Assembly (NCBI GenBank): GCA_026545765.1
Contig: CM048840.1
Location: 47,666,580-47,730,579 of the forward strand
Reading direction: 5' to 3'
From: Plantago major
Lineage: Eukaryota > Streptophyta > Magnoliopsida > Lamiales > Plantaginaceae
Length of the DNA stretch: 64,000 nucleotides
Position 1 is the first letter of the stretch, and each line of letters begins with the position of its first letter. Positions 35,130 through 49,000 of the stretch are shown piece after piece. The notes beneath the pieces were generated by a model. The model was not told where the DNA came from. It worked only from the letters and a program-made list of their open reading frames with translations, and ran no database searches. A program made the position numbers and the translations under genes.

Positions 35130-37042
35130 TTATAGGCGTTGCACAGCTCATCATCTTCTTTCATAATTCTTCTTCTTATTCTCTCTCACGCACTCACACA
35201 CAACTTTCCCATTTCTCGTCAGCAAAGCATATTCTCTCTGTTCAAATTCCTTTTCAATTGGTGCACTTTTCTTCTTCAATTCAAAACCCTGAGGTTTTTC
35301 GTTTGGTCGAAATCAGTTGAGCATTTCGATTCGATCTGTTTGATTCAGGTGTGCTCGAGGATTATTGTTAACTCTATAATAATCCTCGACGAATATACAA
35401 GGTGAATTCATCCAGAATTGCTTTTTTGTGTTTGTGTTTTATGTGGATTTGTGTTTTATATGGGTTTTATCTGTCTGCTATTTTTGACGTAACGTTTAAG
35501 CTAGCTAATACCTTTTTTTTCCCGTTATGTTTATGGTTAATTTGGCAATGTGGATGAGCATCGGGAGCTGTAATTCTTGAGATTTGTTGGTGCGTCTCCA
35601 TGTCTGCATTGTCTTCTAGTAAATCGTGCTATTCCGATTGAGGATTTTTCTGCTTCTTCATAGATAATCTATATTTTTACTTTAGATTAAAAACGGATTC
35701 AAGATTAGTGCTCCTAGGAGATTGAGAAAAGAAATCCCAGCGAACCGAGATTGATCCAAATGAATCCGAAAGGTTTTGAGTTCATACATTTGGATCTTTT
35801 TTAATTTAGGTCAAGTTACAGGAGAGTATTTCACCTCTTGAACCTAGTTTGTCCGCTCTATTGAGTATTTAGGGGGCATACCTGCAGCTGGGAAATAAAA
35901 CTCCATGGTGGCAATGTGATTTAATTTGTCTTTTAGCAACAATTTACATGACAGCTAGAGGAGAAGCCCAATTAGCTAAAGTAGTTTTGTTCAGTTGCTT
36001 TAACATTGCCGATTGGATTAGGATACTGAACTTACTACTTCATTGATGAGTGGATTAGTTGGTGGCTGGGGGTCATTGGACTGGGAATGATGTTGATGCT
36101 AACTGGGTTACCTGCCATTCTTTCAAAGTGATGATGAGAATAAGGTGAAAGCTGTAGAGATCTGGAACCTAAATTAGTTCTTTGTAGCTAGTTACCTCCT
36201 GCCTGCCTCAGCAACATAAGATGGTTGAAGCTTGCTCATATTGGTGAAATGGAATTCGGTAATCTATCATTTGACACGATTAAGAGACACGTACTATTGC
36301 CTGTCCTCTGTTGCCTCTTTTCCATGGTTGCATATAGATGTTGTGTACGGATAGAGCTCCGTGGGTAGGTACAAAGAAATTTTCTTTGAATTGGAATTTT
36401 GTCATGAAACTGTGTTTTTCTGTCAAAGGACTATCTGCGTTGATTTTGTATGTCCAAATCATTATGCTGCCATCGCAGTTCATAGAAAAAGCCATTTTAT
36501 CATCGTGATCCTGACTGATAAAATGATGGTGACAGCACTGGCCATGTTCTTATATCAAAGATGGCAAAATGTTTCTTCTTTTAATATCATCGAGCTGGAA
36601 AATATTGATCTTTTTTGATGTTCCTGCGTACGAAAACTCTCTTTTAAAAAAAATAAAATAAAAACTCTTTGAATTTCAAACTGTTCTGTTTCATTTTCCA
36701 TGTTCTGCAAAATGAAACTGAAACTTTTATCTATGCCTGTGTATGCATATGCAAGATTCTTTTTTCAATTCTCTTTCAAGTTTTGCTCTGCTCATGTTGA
36801 GTAACCCTCTCCACCGTGGTACTAATCATTGTTACTGGGTCACTGCTGTGTAAATGACGCTTGTGATTTTACAAATCATCGTCCCTTACATCTTTGGTTT
36901 CTAAGATTTTGAGTACTTCTGTTCGGTCCAGAATTCTTTCCTGGCATATTGTGATTTTCATCATCACTGTCTCAAAGTTTTGAGTGTTGAGATACAATCA
37001 TTCTTATTTCAGGTCAACTTGCAAATTACAGAGGGAAACACT
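35130..37042 (+). promoter_or_regulatory. 5' UTR of villin with a 1.6-kb leader intron
   Basis: A CT-rich leader (about 35150-35400) ends at a donor CAAG|GTGAAT (exon end 35401). The acceptor TTATTTCAG at 37012 joins it to the last 30 bases before the villin ATG. No upstream open frame of note remains after splicing. Long leader introns of this type often raise expression in plants; that role here is inference. Confidence 0.55.
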
Positions 37043-40000
37043 ATGTCTGTTTCTATGAGAGACTTGGATCCAGCTTTTCAAGGGGCAGGGCAGAAAGCGT
37101 ATCCTCATTTTAACATGCTAGAATTACTTTTTTCATCATTATGAAATTTGTAACTAAAAAATTTCAGCTGGATATTTCTCTTTATTGTTCCAAATGGAAC
37201 TCTACAATTTCCGTGCGGAGTCATTATACTATAAAGAAATTTATGATTAAGTTATACCTACATTTGCTACTTAATGATTGCTTTCATAACATATGTGGCT
37301 CCTTAACGTTAATTCAGTGGCATTGAAATATGGCGCATTGAAAATCTTCATCCTGTCCCAGTCTCCAAGGATTCACATGGAAAATTTTTCACGGGAGATT
37401 CCTATGTGATTTTGAAGGTAATCATTAAGTTTCTATTCCAGAAATGGCTTCTTGCATCTTGATAATCAAGTTGTGGATAATGGAAATTAGTTGAGGTCAA
37501 CTAGAATATGTTTACCTGCTTCTGCATTGTTCTATGGTCAATATTTTGTGCCACAAATTACAGCCAATATGTTTTTGCCTTCTTAAGTATGTACAACTGT
37601 AATCTGTCATGTCATAAAGAAACCTGAAATGGTGGAATCCTTGGTGTAACAGCGTTACATTTCCACTCACAGTTCTTTGCACCATACTTTTGATTCACAG
37701 GCATTCTCATTATTGTGACATCACATTTTGCCTATCTAGAAAGCATTCTGCTATATATCAAGATTATTTTTTAGCGTCTTAAAGGGGTTTCGTTGTGACA
37801 TCATCTGTTACCTTTTTCTTGTTCTTGTTTTATGGTACTGCCCTTGCTTAATACACCTATATCATACTGATAATGTTTTACAAGTGGAGTTATACCTGAT
37901 TCGTGCTTTGTCCTACAGTATATTTCAGCAATTAGAAAGTACATTGTTACCAACAAATTATTTTGTTTATAACTTCAACATGTTATGTTCGGACTCCACT
38001 GTACTATATTGGAGGAATCTATTTCATCGTAATCTCATTGACCTTTCTGCAGACTACTGCCCTGAAGAACGGTACTCTACGTCATGATATTCATTATTGG
38101 CTAGGTAAAGACACTAGCCAGGTAAGTATATCTATTATCCATATTTGATTAAGTTTACATTTTTTTGCCTGCCTGACTGATTAAGCATCTTCCTGAGCAG
38201 GATGAAGCCGGCACTGCAGCCATCAAGACTGTTGAATTAGATGCAGCACTTGGGGGGCGTGCCGTTCAGTATCGTGAAGTACAAGGCCATGAGACAGAGA
38301 AGTTTCTTTCTTACTTTAAACCTTGTATAATACCTCAAGAAGGTGGAGTTGCTTCAGGATTCAAGCATGTTGAGGAAGAGGAGTACAAGAACCGTTTGTA
38401 TGTATGTAAAGGGAAGCATGTAGTTCATGTGGAAGAGGCAAGTTTTAGGGGTTCTCCCACTCTGCTCATGATTCATTATCTTATTTTTCAGTCGTGACCT
38501 CATCTAAAAATTTAAAGGTTAGACTTTCTCGAGCAAGTTCTGTAAATAAGAACTCCCCTCCACTCTAGAGTTAACCTCTCTGAGGGAAGCTAGACCTGTG
38601 ATTGTAAAATATCTATCGGTGTCACATTTGAATTAAGAATGCTCAAGTTGGCTCGGGAGTTACCACATTGAATGCCTGTCTCATTGAACAATACGTTTCT
38701 GGAGACCATAAGTTTATTTAAAAGGTTTTTCATCTCTAATACTTTCTGCAGTTTTCTTAATTACCGTTCCTTGTATTTCTGGACAGGTCACTTTTGCTCG
38801 ATCCTCTCTCAATCACGATGACATCTTTATTCTTGATACGAAGTCTAAAATTTTTCAATTCAACGGTACCAACTCATCTATTCAAGAAAGGGCTAAAGCT
38901 CTGGAAGTAGTTCAGTACATCAAAGATACATATCATGATGGGAAATGTGAAATAGCAGCTATTGGTAACTGTCCCATAAGTTCTGTGTTTTAAATGCTTA
39001 TGAATGACTTAAGGTTGCATCTTAGCTATCTTTCGTCTTAACTGCAGAGGATGGAAGGCTAATGGCTGATGCAGAGAGTGGAGAATTTTGGGGTTTTTTT
39101 GGTGGATTTGCACCACTTCCACGGAAAACCTCAAGTGATAACTCGAAGAACATCCCTGTTGGCCCATCTAAGCTTTTCTGGTATTCAATATGTTCCACTC
39201 ATACTGCTGCTTTGTTCTTTCTCACATGCATCTGATATCCAAAGTATGAGTTGATTGTTTATAATGCATTTGCACACTCACACACGTAGGTGAACTTGAC
39301 GTTTTGGAAAGCCAAATGTAGGGTATACTAGAAATTTATTGTGCCTAGATCGGCTTTATCAGTAATTAGTAGATTCTCTACTGCATTTACTTGATGCAAT
39401 TTGATAAATTTCAAATAAACATACTATAAATGCATATATGAGTGGGACATGGTTTTCAACGATCTACACATTAATTGAAGAACTTGTCCAGGTCTGAGTT
39501 TACAGTAAAAGTGGCACGTTGTGAAGTTAGTATATCTGCATGCCCAACAAAAAATTCCTTCAGATCACTTAATTACAAATTTACAATCACACTGTATTTC
39601 TTTATTCAAGAAAATACCGACTTACAGTTTTTGTTAATTCCCATATCTTACCACCACCAGTATTTACTCACACAATATCCATCTCGTAAATATTATGCAT
39701 CTACATAATGGGACTTTAGGCTGGGAAGAAGGAAGTAGTTGTCACAGAAACAAGTTCTCTGTTGTATTGGTCTTGTAGTTCACTTTTTAATCAAGTCTCA
39801 TTCTAGAAAAGTGTAGACAGAGGTGATTATTTCTGATTGAGTTGAGATATGAGTCTGATAGCAATGGTATGGCCATATGATTGTTCACATTTCATATCAC
39901 TTTTAATAAAGTGAAGGGACCATTACTTAAATTTATCATCTAGAGGTCTGACAAGAATTCATGACCAAGTACACAATTAGTTTTGATAGTATCGAGTAGA

Positions 40001-43000
40001 GTAGTGATTGCATTAATATTCCCAATACTTGGCCAAATGATAGCACCAAAAGTCACATGTACAGAACACTTTTCCTAGTTTGAAACAATTTTGAACTCCA
40101 ATTTCGTATTTACAATACAAGTGTTCTTAAATGTATATTATGGAAACTGGTAAGGAAACTCATGGACATCTGAACATGACTATTCATGTAACATATAAAA
40201 TTCAATGCTCTAATAATAAATAAAAAGTGAAAACTTTCATTTGCGTAGATGCAGTATTGTCAAAACATCAAGTAACAAATTTTACTTGGAGTTGTTTTCC
40301 TCTGTAATTTATGACATGTGAGATACTTGACTAGATCTCAAGGCTGAAGTGATTATTTAACTCATTTTGTTTATGGTATGAGCATATGATGAACAATTGA
40401 ATTTTAACATTTTCTTCTGGTAACTTTTGCATGTTTCAGTGTTGAGAAAGGAGAAGCAGTTCCTGTCGATGCTGATTCTTTGAAAAGGGAGTTATTAAAC
40501 ACAACCAGATGCTATATTCTTGACTGTGGGATGGAACTCTTTGTTTGGATGGGACGACAAACTACACTCGAGGAAAGGAAAGCTGCCGGAAGCACAGTTC
40601 ATGTCAGTCATGTTTCTTTATATTATTCTTCTGGAATTCTCTGATGTTATCTTTGTGACATTTAACTCTTGCTCTGAACTTATAGGAGTTATTGCGTAGC
40701 CTCGATAGATCCACGTCTCACATAATTCGTGTTATTGAGGGGTTTGAGACAGTTATGTTCCGCTCAAAGTTTGATTCCTGGCCCCAAACAACCAATGTGA
40801 CTGTGTCTGAGAACGGTAGAGGGAAGGTAGCAGGTGAGTAGTATTGTATCAAGGAAATCTGTGGGCATAAATTCATTTGCCTTTACATTTGTCTTTTATG
40901 CCTTTCGTTCGTCTGTAGGCCTTGGAGTGTATTGTCTGTAGTACATTGTGCATGGCCGTAAACCTTGAGTTACATGTACCATAAACAAACAACTATGTGG
41001 GTTCTCTTAGTGCCTGTTAACCAACTTTCTTAAAACTGAACTTTGTAGCAAATCACAAAATAGTCTTGCGAACCAGCTGAAAATAAGCTAAAAAAGCTGA
41101 GGTAGTGAAGCACCTACAGTGGCGATTCTTAGATTCAGCTTATGTGCACCTTCAGTAATCAGAAGTATTTGCCAACTTAAACTTAAGATGTTCAATGCTT
41201 GTATGATATTATTGGAGGATTTCTTAGGTTAAGGGTTAAACGTGGTTGTCAGGGGGAACCAAGTGTGAAGATTTGGAACTGGTGTGCGAGGTCAGGGTTT
41301 AAATCCCTTTGGGAGTGAGGTTTGCATGCGTTGGGGTCGTCGTGTAAAAATGATTAGGAGTGTGGTTTATGTTACCATTTGATTTATATCTTCATCAGGC
41401 TTAAACCCATCATATCTTTGTAAATTTTTTATTGATCCATTTAATTTGATGCTTCCCAGCTCTTCTGAGGGGTCAAGGTTTCAATGTGAAGGGAATCATG
41501 AAAGCTGAATCTCCTAAGGAAGAAGAGCAACTATATATAGACTGCACAGGCAATTTGCAGGTAATACACAAAATCCATCTCTCCTTAACTTTATACTGGA
41601 GACTAGTAACTCAGCTGATCTGTTTCCTTTAATGTTATTGTATTATCAAATAAATAGTTCCAAGTAGAGCTCGAGTATGACATTAAAGCTTGAAAATCTG
41701 TCATTTCGTAATTTAGTCAGCATGTAGCCACCAGGAAGAATTCTGCATACAGGCTCAATGTAATCTTGTCGTATGCAGTATGCACCTGCAAATAACCTCC
41801 GTGACTTGGCAAAGTTGCATGTCTAGAAATGGAGAATGGAATACTCATCAAAATAATGCGTGCAGAGATTGTTGGGACTTCACAGAATTTTAGAAAACAT
41901 TTAGAGTGGAAAACTATATAATGGAATTGTTGAAATGAGAATTTGATTTGCTTGTTATATAGAAGCAAAATAGGTTTGTTTACAGTGGTATTTAAATTTC
42001 GTATGTTTTGGTGATGTCCTTTTTAGGAAGTCCTATCCATTGTGTCTGTTATCTTTGATGGGTTTCTTCCAGGAGCATGCTTCTAAATATCATGAGTGAA
42101 GAAGATTCTAGCTATGATTCATAGAATCCACTCTTGGATATATAAATACTGGTCAATGAATGATAATTGGCTTTCTTTTAATCAAATTGATTGTTATCTG
42201 GAGACAGGTTTGGCGTGTAGATGGTCAAGACAAGAAGCTGTTACCCAGTGCTGACCAGGGAAAGTTTTATAGTGGAGATTGCTATATTTTTCAGTATTCT
42301 TATTCTGGGGAGGAAAGAGAGGAACATCTTATAGGAACATGGTTTGGAAAGCAAAGTGTGGAGGTGAAGTTGCTAACTTTTGTTTCTGTTCCTGCGAAAA
42401 GTTAATTTTCTATCCATGTGAAAGACAATTTTACCGCTTATGCACATGTCAGGCAATTCCAAGTCTGAATGATTAGGCAACCTATGTGCCATGTCTCATA
42501 ATGAATCGTCTGATTTAGCAGTGTTGCTTAAGTACAGATATAATCTTCTTCGCCTGACAATCCAAAAAAGTGGACAACTGAGATACTTGTTTCTTGTGAA
42601 TTTACGTTCTTTGATTGCAAATTCTATGCTGCAATCAGAGTTATCGATTGGGCCGCAACAACCGCAATCGCGCCGCTAGAAGCTCTGACCGCTTCTGGCT
42701 CTACGGAGCGAACTCTTATTAATTAGCGGCTGGAGCGGCCGCTATTGGCATGTAGGCGAATTAAGAGGGTTTTGGGTGAATTAAGAAATGGAAGAGGTCA
42801 TGTTGATGTTGATGTTGAGGATTTGTTGGATGATTTTGGTGATGAAAATGATGAGTCATTTTGGTGATTATTAGTAATTTCTTGGATTCTGGGTGTTGAG
42901 TATTTGTTCGCATATTATGAGTACTATATATAATTTTAATGACAAGTATGTGCAATACTTCGAATAGCGGTCATCCTGCTATTTGGGGTCGGCCACTCCC

Positions 43001-46000
43001 CGCTGCTATCCAGGAACAATAACTCTGGTTGCAATCACTGAAATGTGTTCACTAACAAAATCGTGCAGACAGGCTAATTATATTATCATTGCAGTTTCAT
43101 ATGCATCCTCAAATAGGATGTAGCGACAGAATTATGTGGGTCTTCCTTTCAGTAGTAATTATTATTTTTTTGAAACTTCATATACATCTTCAAATAGGAA
43201 TGTAACTGCAGGGGTCTTCTAGTAGCAAATAGTATGTCATGTGATGGAACTTATAATCGAGAGTTGCATTATATTTTTGTTTCTGTGGCGTTTTCTGTGA
43301 TGGGTTTTCAGTCGCATAATAAAAAAAAAATACTGAGGGATTATGTGGTGCAATTACAACCTTCATTAATATTATACTTTTGTTTGTTTGGGTGAGTATG
43401 GCTGATATTACCCCCATCTGTGAAGAACTTGGAATCTGGAATGAAACTTCTATTTCTCTTCATCCAATCTAAGCCTTAAGGACCTACTGCACTTAAAATG
43501 TTGCATTCCTGAATCCAAGCAGTGGAAGCTTTACCTCTCTCGGGTCGGCTGAGGTCTAAGCCTAACAAACATTAACTTCTGTATATATCTATATATATAT
43601 TACTTACAAAATAATGTATAGAAGTTACAGATATTAGGTGGACAGTTCAACTACTTCATAACGCACAATAACTATCATGCATCAAGTCACAGACTAAATC
43701 ACTGTTAACCAATGATAAAGAAAGATTATTTGGCTTTCTGGGCGCACTTAGGGCGCGGAAATGTGTGTCGCTGGTGAACATAAGTTGTTTGTCCGGTTTA
43801 TGAAATTCCTCGAGGATAGCTTCATGGAGTTTTAGTTCCAAAAGTCATGGACGAGTTTGTATGTCTTTAATAAAAACTGGGAAGCATGGCTCTCCAATGT
43901 TCATGGAGTATTCCCTGCGAAATATCACCTTATGTGCCCATTATTTGTGAAAAGTTGCTAACAATACTTAATGCTAAGCAGTATTATTAGTATTCTTGAG
44001 ATAATACGGAGGGCCTAGTAATTCTTGTAGGAATTTCTTATTTATTGTTAATTGTTAAGTCATATTATATAAGTGAATTACTGATCGGGTTAATAATGAT
44101 TTATAGGAAGATAGGGTAGTAGCGACTTCACTTGCAAGCAAGATGGTTGAAGGACTGAAATTCTTACCCACTCAGGCATGCTGACTTTCTCCATCACTCA
44201 ATTACGAGTTCACTTCTGACTACTAACTTTTATAAGTATATAATACATTTGCTACTCATTTCCAGGCTCGCATTTATGAAGGGCATGAACCGATCCTCTT
44301 TTTTGCCATTTTCCAAAGCTTCATTGTCTTTAAGGTATGGATTCACAAGGGAACAGACTAATTGTCTTTGCTTTGATCTTGTTGTTTTCATATCTGTATC
44401 TTATATATCTATTGTTTGGTCATTGGTGAATGGTTTTCTGCATGACACCAGGGTGGTCTTAGCAAGGGATACAAGAATTACATGGTTGAGAAGGAACTTA
44501 CAGATGATACATATACCGAGGATGGACTTGCACTATTTCGAGTTCAGGGAAGTGGACCTGATAATATGCAAGCAATTCAAGTTGAACCAGTAAGCCCTAT
44601 GCTTAGGTTATTTATGTTCCTCCAAAAAGATGGGTGCTGAAACTTGGTTCTCGTTATTACAAGTGCCAGTTACTATTACTGGCCAGAATGTTTCTGGAAT
44701 TAATTATTTAATCTGATAGAGAATAAGATAAGTATGGAAACATGGTCAAGCATTCTGGTATTTTATATTGTTAAGTAATATTATCTTCTTAATTGAGTCA
44801 GGGCATACTATGATATGCTCTGTTTAAATCTCTCATGTGTATCGATATATGTTAGCAGAAATTCCAAAATTACTTAAATGTTCTTGTTGATTCTGTGCCT
44901 TTATATGTTTTGAGATATGACAACTTTGCTTTAGTTCCATGCTCCAATCCTGTTGCTCTTTGCGAATACTGGTTCCTGTCCATCTATCCTGAAGTTCAGT
45001 ATACTTTCTCAACAGCTAATTAGTTTTTTTTCCACTGAGGTTTTTATTAACAATCTTTACTAATAAATTCAGGTGGCATCATCGTTGAATTCTTCGTACT
45101 GTTATATATTGCACAGTGGCTCCTCTGTCTTTACCTGGTTGGGTAATCTGACAACTCCAGAACACCAAGAGCTTGTTGAGAGGCAGCTGGATCTAATCAA
45201 GGTTTAAATCTTGTTTTTGGTGTTTTCTTATTTAGAGAAAAAGTAAATTTCCATTAAAAAATTATTAAAAGTAAGAACATACTGCACATCAACTGAAATT
45301 ACACACAATATCCAAGCTACATCTAAGGAAAATCGAAATTAGTTATGGAAAAAGGGAAAGGAGTGTTACTCCATGGTATCTTCAGAAGTTCAGTACATTC
45401 CATTTGGTGCAGAATTCTCACCTTTACCTCCTTCTGCACCTCTCCAAAAGTATGTCACATTTTTGTTGATTGGCTTTCAGGCCAGAAACCAAGAAAGTTG
45501 TCAACATTATCATTGCCTTTTTATCCCCTCTATGTTCATTCCACTTGGTGAAGAATTCTCACTTTTACCTCCTGTATCCCTCCAAAGTATATCTCTTTTT
45601 TTTGTTGATTGGTTTTGAGGGCAGAAACCAAGGGAACTTGTAAAAAATCCTTTATCAACATCATCGTTGACTTTTTCATCCCATCTGCATACAGCAGCAA
45701 GTCATTCGCAAAGCTTAGATTATAGTCTTTTCTCTTTGGAAGTCAGCAGTAAGTCTCCTAATTTAATTAAGGTTAAATTTCAGAATGGACATGGCCTATC
45801 CTCCAATCAACATTCCAGGCTCATATAAAAAACCTCAACTTTGTATGGCGATGGTGATAACAGCCTGCTTAACTATTTATTTTGTAATCTGATGCAATTA
45901 TGGATATCTTCTTTACCTAATCAGTAATCATAGTTCATCAATCAGTGATTAAGCTTCTCGATTGTCACATACAGTACCTCATTTAGTCAAGAATCTTATG

Positions 46001-49000
46001 TACCTTTGTCCGTTTCAACCTTCATATTGGAAAAAAGAAGAAAATAGTTTCTACTCCCTCCGTTCCTGAACAAATGGCACATATTCCGTTTATATCTGTC
46101 CCAAGACAAATGTCACATTTCCATTTTGGTAACTTGTACAACACTCATTTTGAGCCACATACTACCAATCTACTTTGTCTCCACTCTCCACTACTTTTAC
46201 TTTATACCTTAATCTCCGTGCCTAAAACCAGATGTGCCATTTGTTCTGGGACGGGGTGAGTATTAAATTACACACGGATGGTTCTGGTTTTTGTTGCCAA
46301 GATTTTTCTCTCAAACCTACATCATGTGACCTTTTCCTTACTGTCTTCTTGCAGCCAAACGTGCAGTCTAGACTGCAAAAAGAAGGTGCTGAATCTGAGC
46401 AGTTCTGGGATATGCTAGGTAAAAGATTCGAGTACCCAAACCAGAAAATCGCAAGAGAACTTGAAAGCGATCCCCATCTATTTTCCTGTACTTTATCAAA
46501 GGGTATGATTTAACTTACTTTCTTTACATATTAGTAGTATACATATTTGATGTATATTAACATATCATTTCTTCGGACTTATTTCTTTCATTGATCTGTT
46601 GTATTAATTGCGGCTGAATGTCACGGTGGTTTCAGGTGATCTGAAGGTAACGTATTTCTCGTGGCTCTTTATTTTTTATGCACAACAAAATTTGTTTTAG
46701 ATATTTAGTTATCTGTCACTGTCACTGTCACTGTCTTGTGTCGGCATTTTTATGCTTCTGTTTTAATATATTCTTATTGCCCCTAGGCCCTAACCATTCA
46801 TCATAATATCCTCTTCAGGTGAAAGAGGTTTACAATTTTGACCAGGACGATCTGATGACTGAAGATATATTCATTCTTGACTGCCACTCAGATATCTATG
46901 TCTGGGTAGGAAAACAAGTGGAATCTAAGAATAAGATGAATGCCTTAATTATTGGGGAGGTAAATTCCAATTTGGTTTTTTATTTAACTCTTCGATTATG
47001 ATTTAGTAAGAAGGTTTAATGCATTATTTGCGATGTGTTTGTATGTGGAGATGTGTTTATACATGCAGGCCTAGTTTATTCCATGCATGTTTTTGTTTGG
47101 TTGTTTATTTTGTCTTCTTTTTCTTTCTTGGTCCTGGTTCTACTAGTCTCATAGTAATTGGATATTGACCGAGTTTTATTGTCCTGAATAATTTATTGCT
47201 GCAAGTCTGCGACTTTATCGAATTGGCATCTCTCATTTGTAAGTGTAAGTTTAGATTTGTAATCTGTGACTTGTAGGTTTTGTTAGTTAGTGACTTAGTT
47301 CAGTTAAGTTCAAGGCAACAATTGTCGTTGCCATTTGTCTGAATACCTATCTGCAATACATTCTGCTAGGATATACTGAATGGAACTAGGTACCTTAATC
47401 ATTCAAATATGTGAAGGCGTTGCAGTCTGATGTATGCTTAGTAAAGATTAGCTCTAATACTTTTCTGATTGCAGTTTGTTGGTTAATTCTTTATAAAGGA
47501 GTGAGTTTAAACTTCTTGTGCATTTGACTCGGTGATAATGCAGTGTCTAACTAAAGTTATGATATAACTTAGTTCAACCTCAATTTATATATTGCAATTA
47601 AACCAACCATCTTGTTTCTTTTCTTGAAACAAATTTGTCCCCTATTTTGTGACTTTGGTTCTTGCGACTCTTAATTTTGAAGTTGGTTGATGCTCTATTC
47701 TAAATCCTTTACATATTATTGCTTTCAACAGAAATTTCTAGAGTGCGACTTTCTTCTTGAGAAATTATCTACACATTCTCCAATATATGTTGTTACAGAG
47801 GGGGGTGAGCCAACATTTTTTACAAGATTTTTTACTTGGGACTCCACAAAGTTTGCTGTAAGTTTTCTTTGAGATATCTGCTTTGTATGCACTACAGGAT
47901 ATAAAGCTTTATATAATACTTTGTAATATTTTTGGTTATAGATGCATGGCAATTCTTTTCAAAGAAAACTTGCTATTATTAAGCATGGAGGCACTCAATT
48001 GGTGGATGTAAGTCTCCTTATCCTTCTGCTCCAATTTATGTATGTGAGGTTTGGTTGGTCTAGACGAACTCCTATAGGCTGGAATTTGATAAATCTCTCA
48101 ACTGGACTATGGACTAGATTATGGATGCACCATTTCTGCTAAAATGGCTCTTTTTACATGATTAGTGTAGAGGATTTCCAAGTGGAATTGGTTAAACTCA
48201 ATCTGGAAAATATATATCTTACATAGTACTAGATGGGAATTTTTGTTACAAGTGTGTGAAGTTAGCAGGTAAAGCTAACTTGGACATGAGAAATAAATGC
48301 CTATATGTGTCACCTTCACAGGGGCGTTAAAAAGTTTGGCCCATAATCATTCCTCTTTTCCTTTTTAGTTTTGGTTGTTTTCATTTTCAATATCGATTCT
48401 TTCTTTTCTGTTAAGGTCTCCAATGTGGCCAAAAGACATTTCCACGCTGCCTGTTAGAAAGTAGTTGATGACAATTTTAAATTGTACGACTAGTATATTT
48501 GTGCACGTTATAAGTGCACCGAACAAAACAAATGTGTCAAGTTCTTTTTTTTTTAATAATAATTTAGTTATACATTAGAAAATATCTTGAAGTTCGTGCG
48601 AAAATTACAAATTAATAAAATTCACTGGGCATGAAATATAAAGTGAGATAATTGAATAATGTGTTTTTTTCTTTCTTTTTCATGGGTCAAAATCAATTGA
48701 TCAGCTACCTTTCAGTAGTTTGTTTTTAGATATTAGATAGTTGTTTTTCACTCTTTCGTAAACAATTCTTTTTTTTTTATTCTACACATTTATATTTATG
48801 TATTTTTATATTTCTTTTTTGTTTTCTCATTCTTTCATGCAAAATAATGTAACAAAACTAGTTGATATAATAAAGTCAGATGAGAGTTTCCTCATTTTTC
48901 ATTAGTACTTGGAGAACTGCAATTGTGAATAACCCGAAGGAAGAAATTGTTCTTGTATGTGCATGTATCCTGCTTTAGTGTGTTTGATAAATTATTCACA

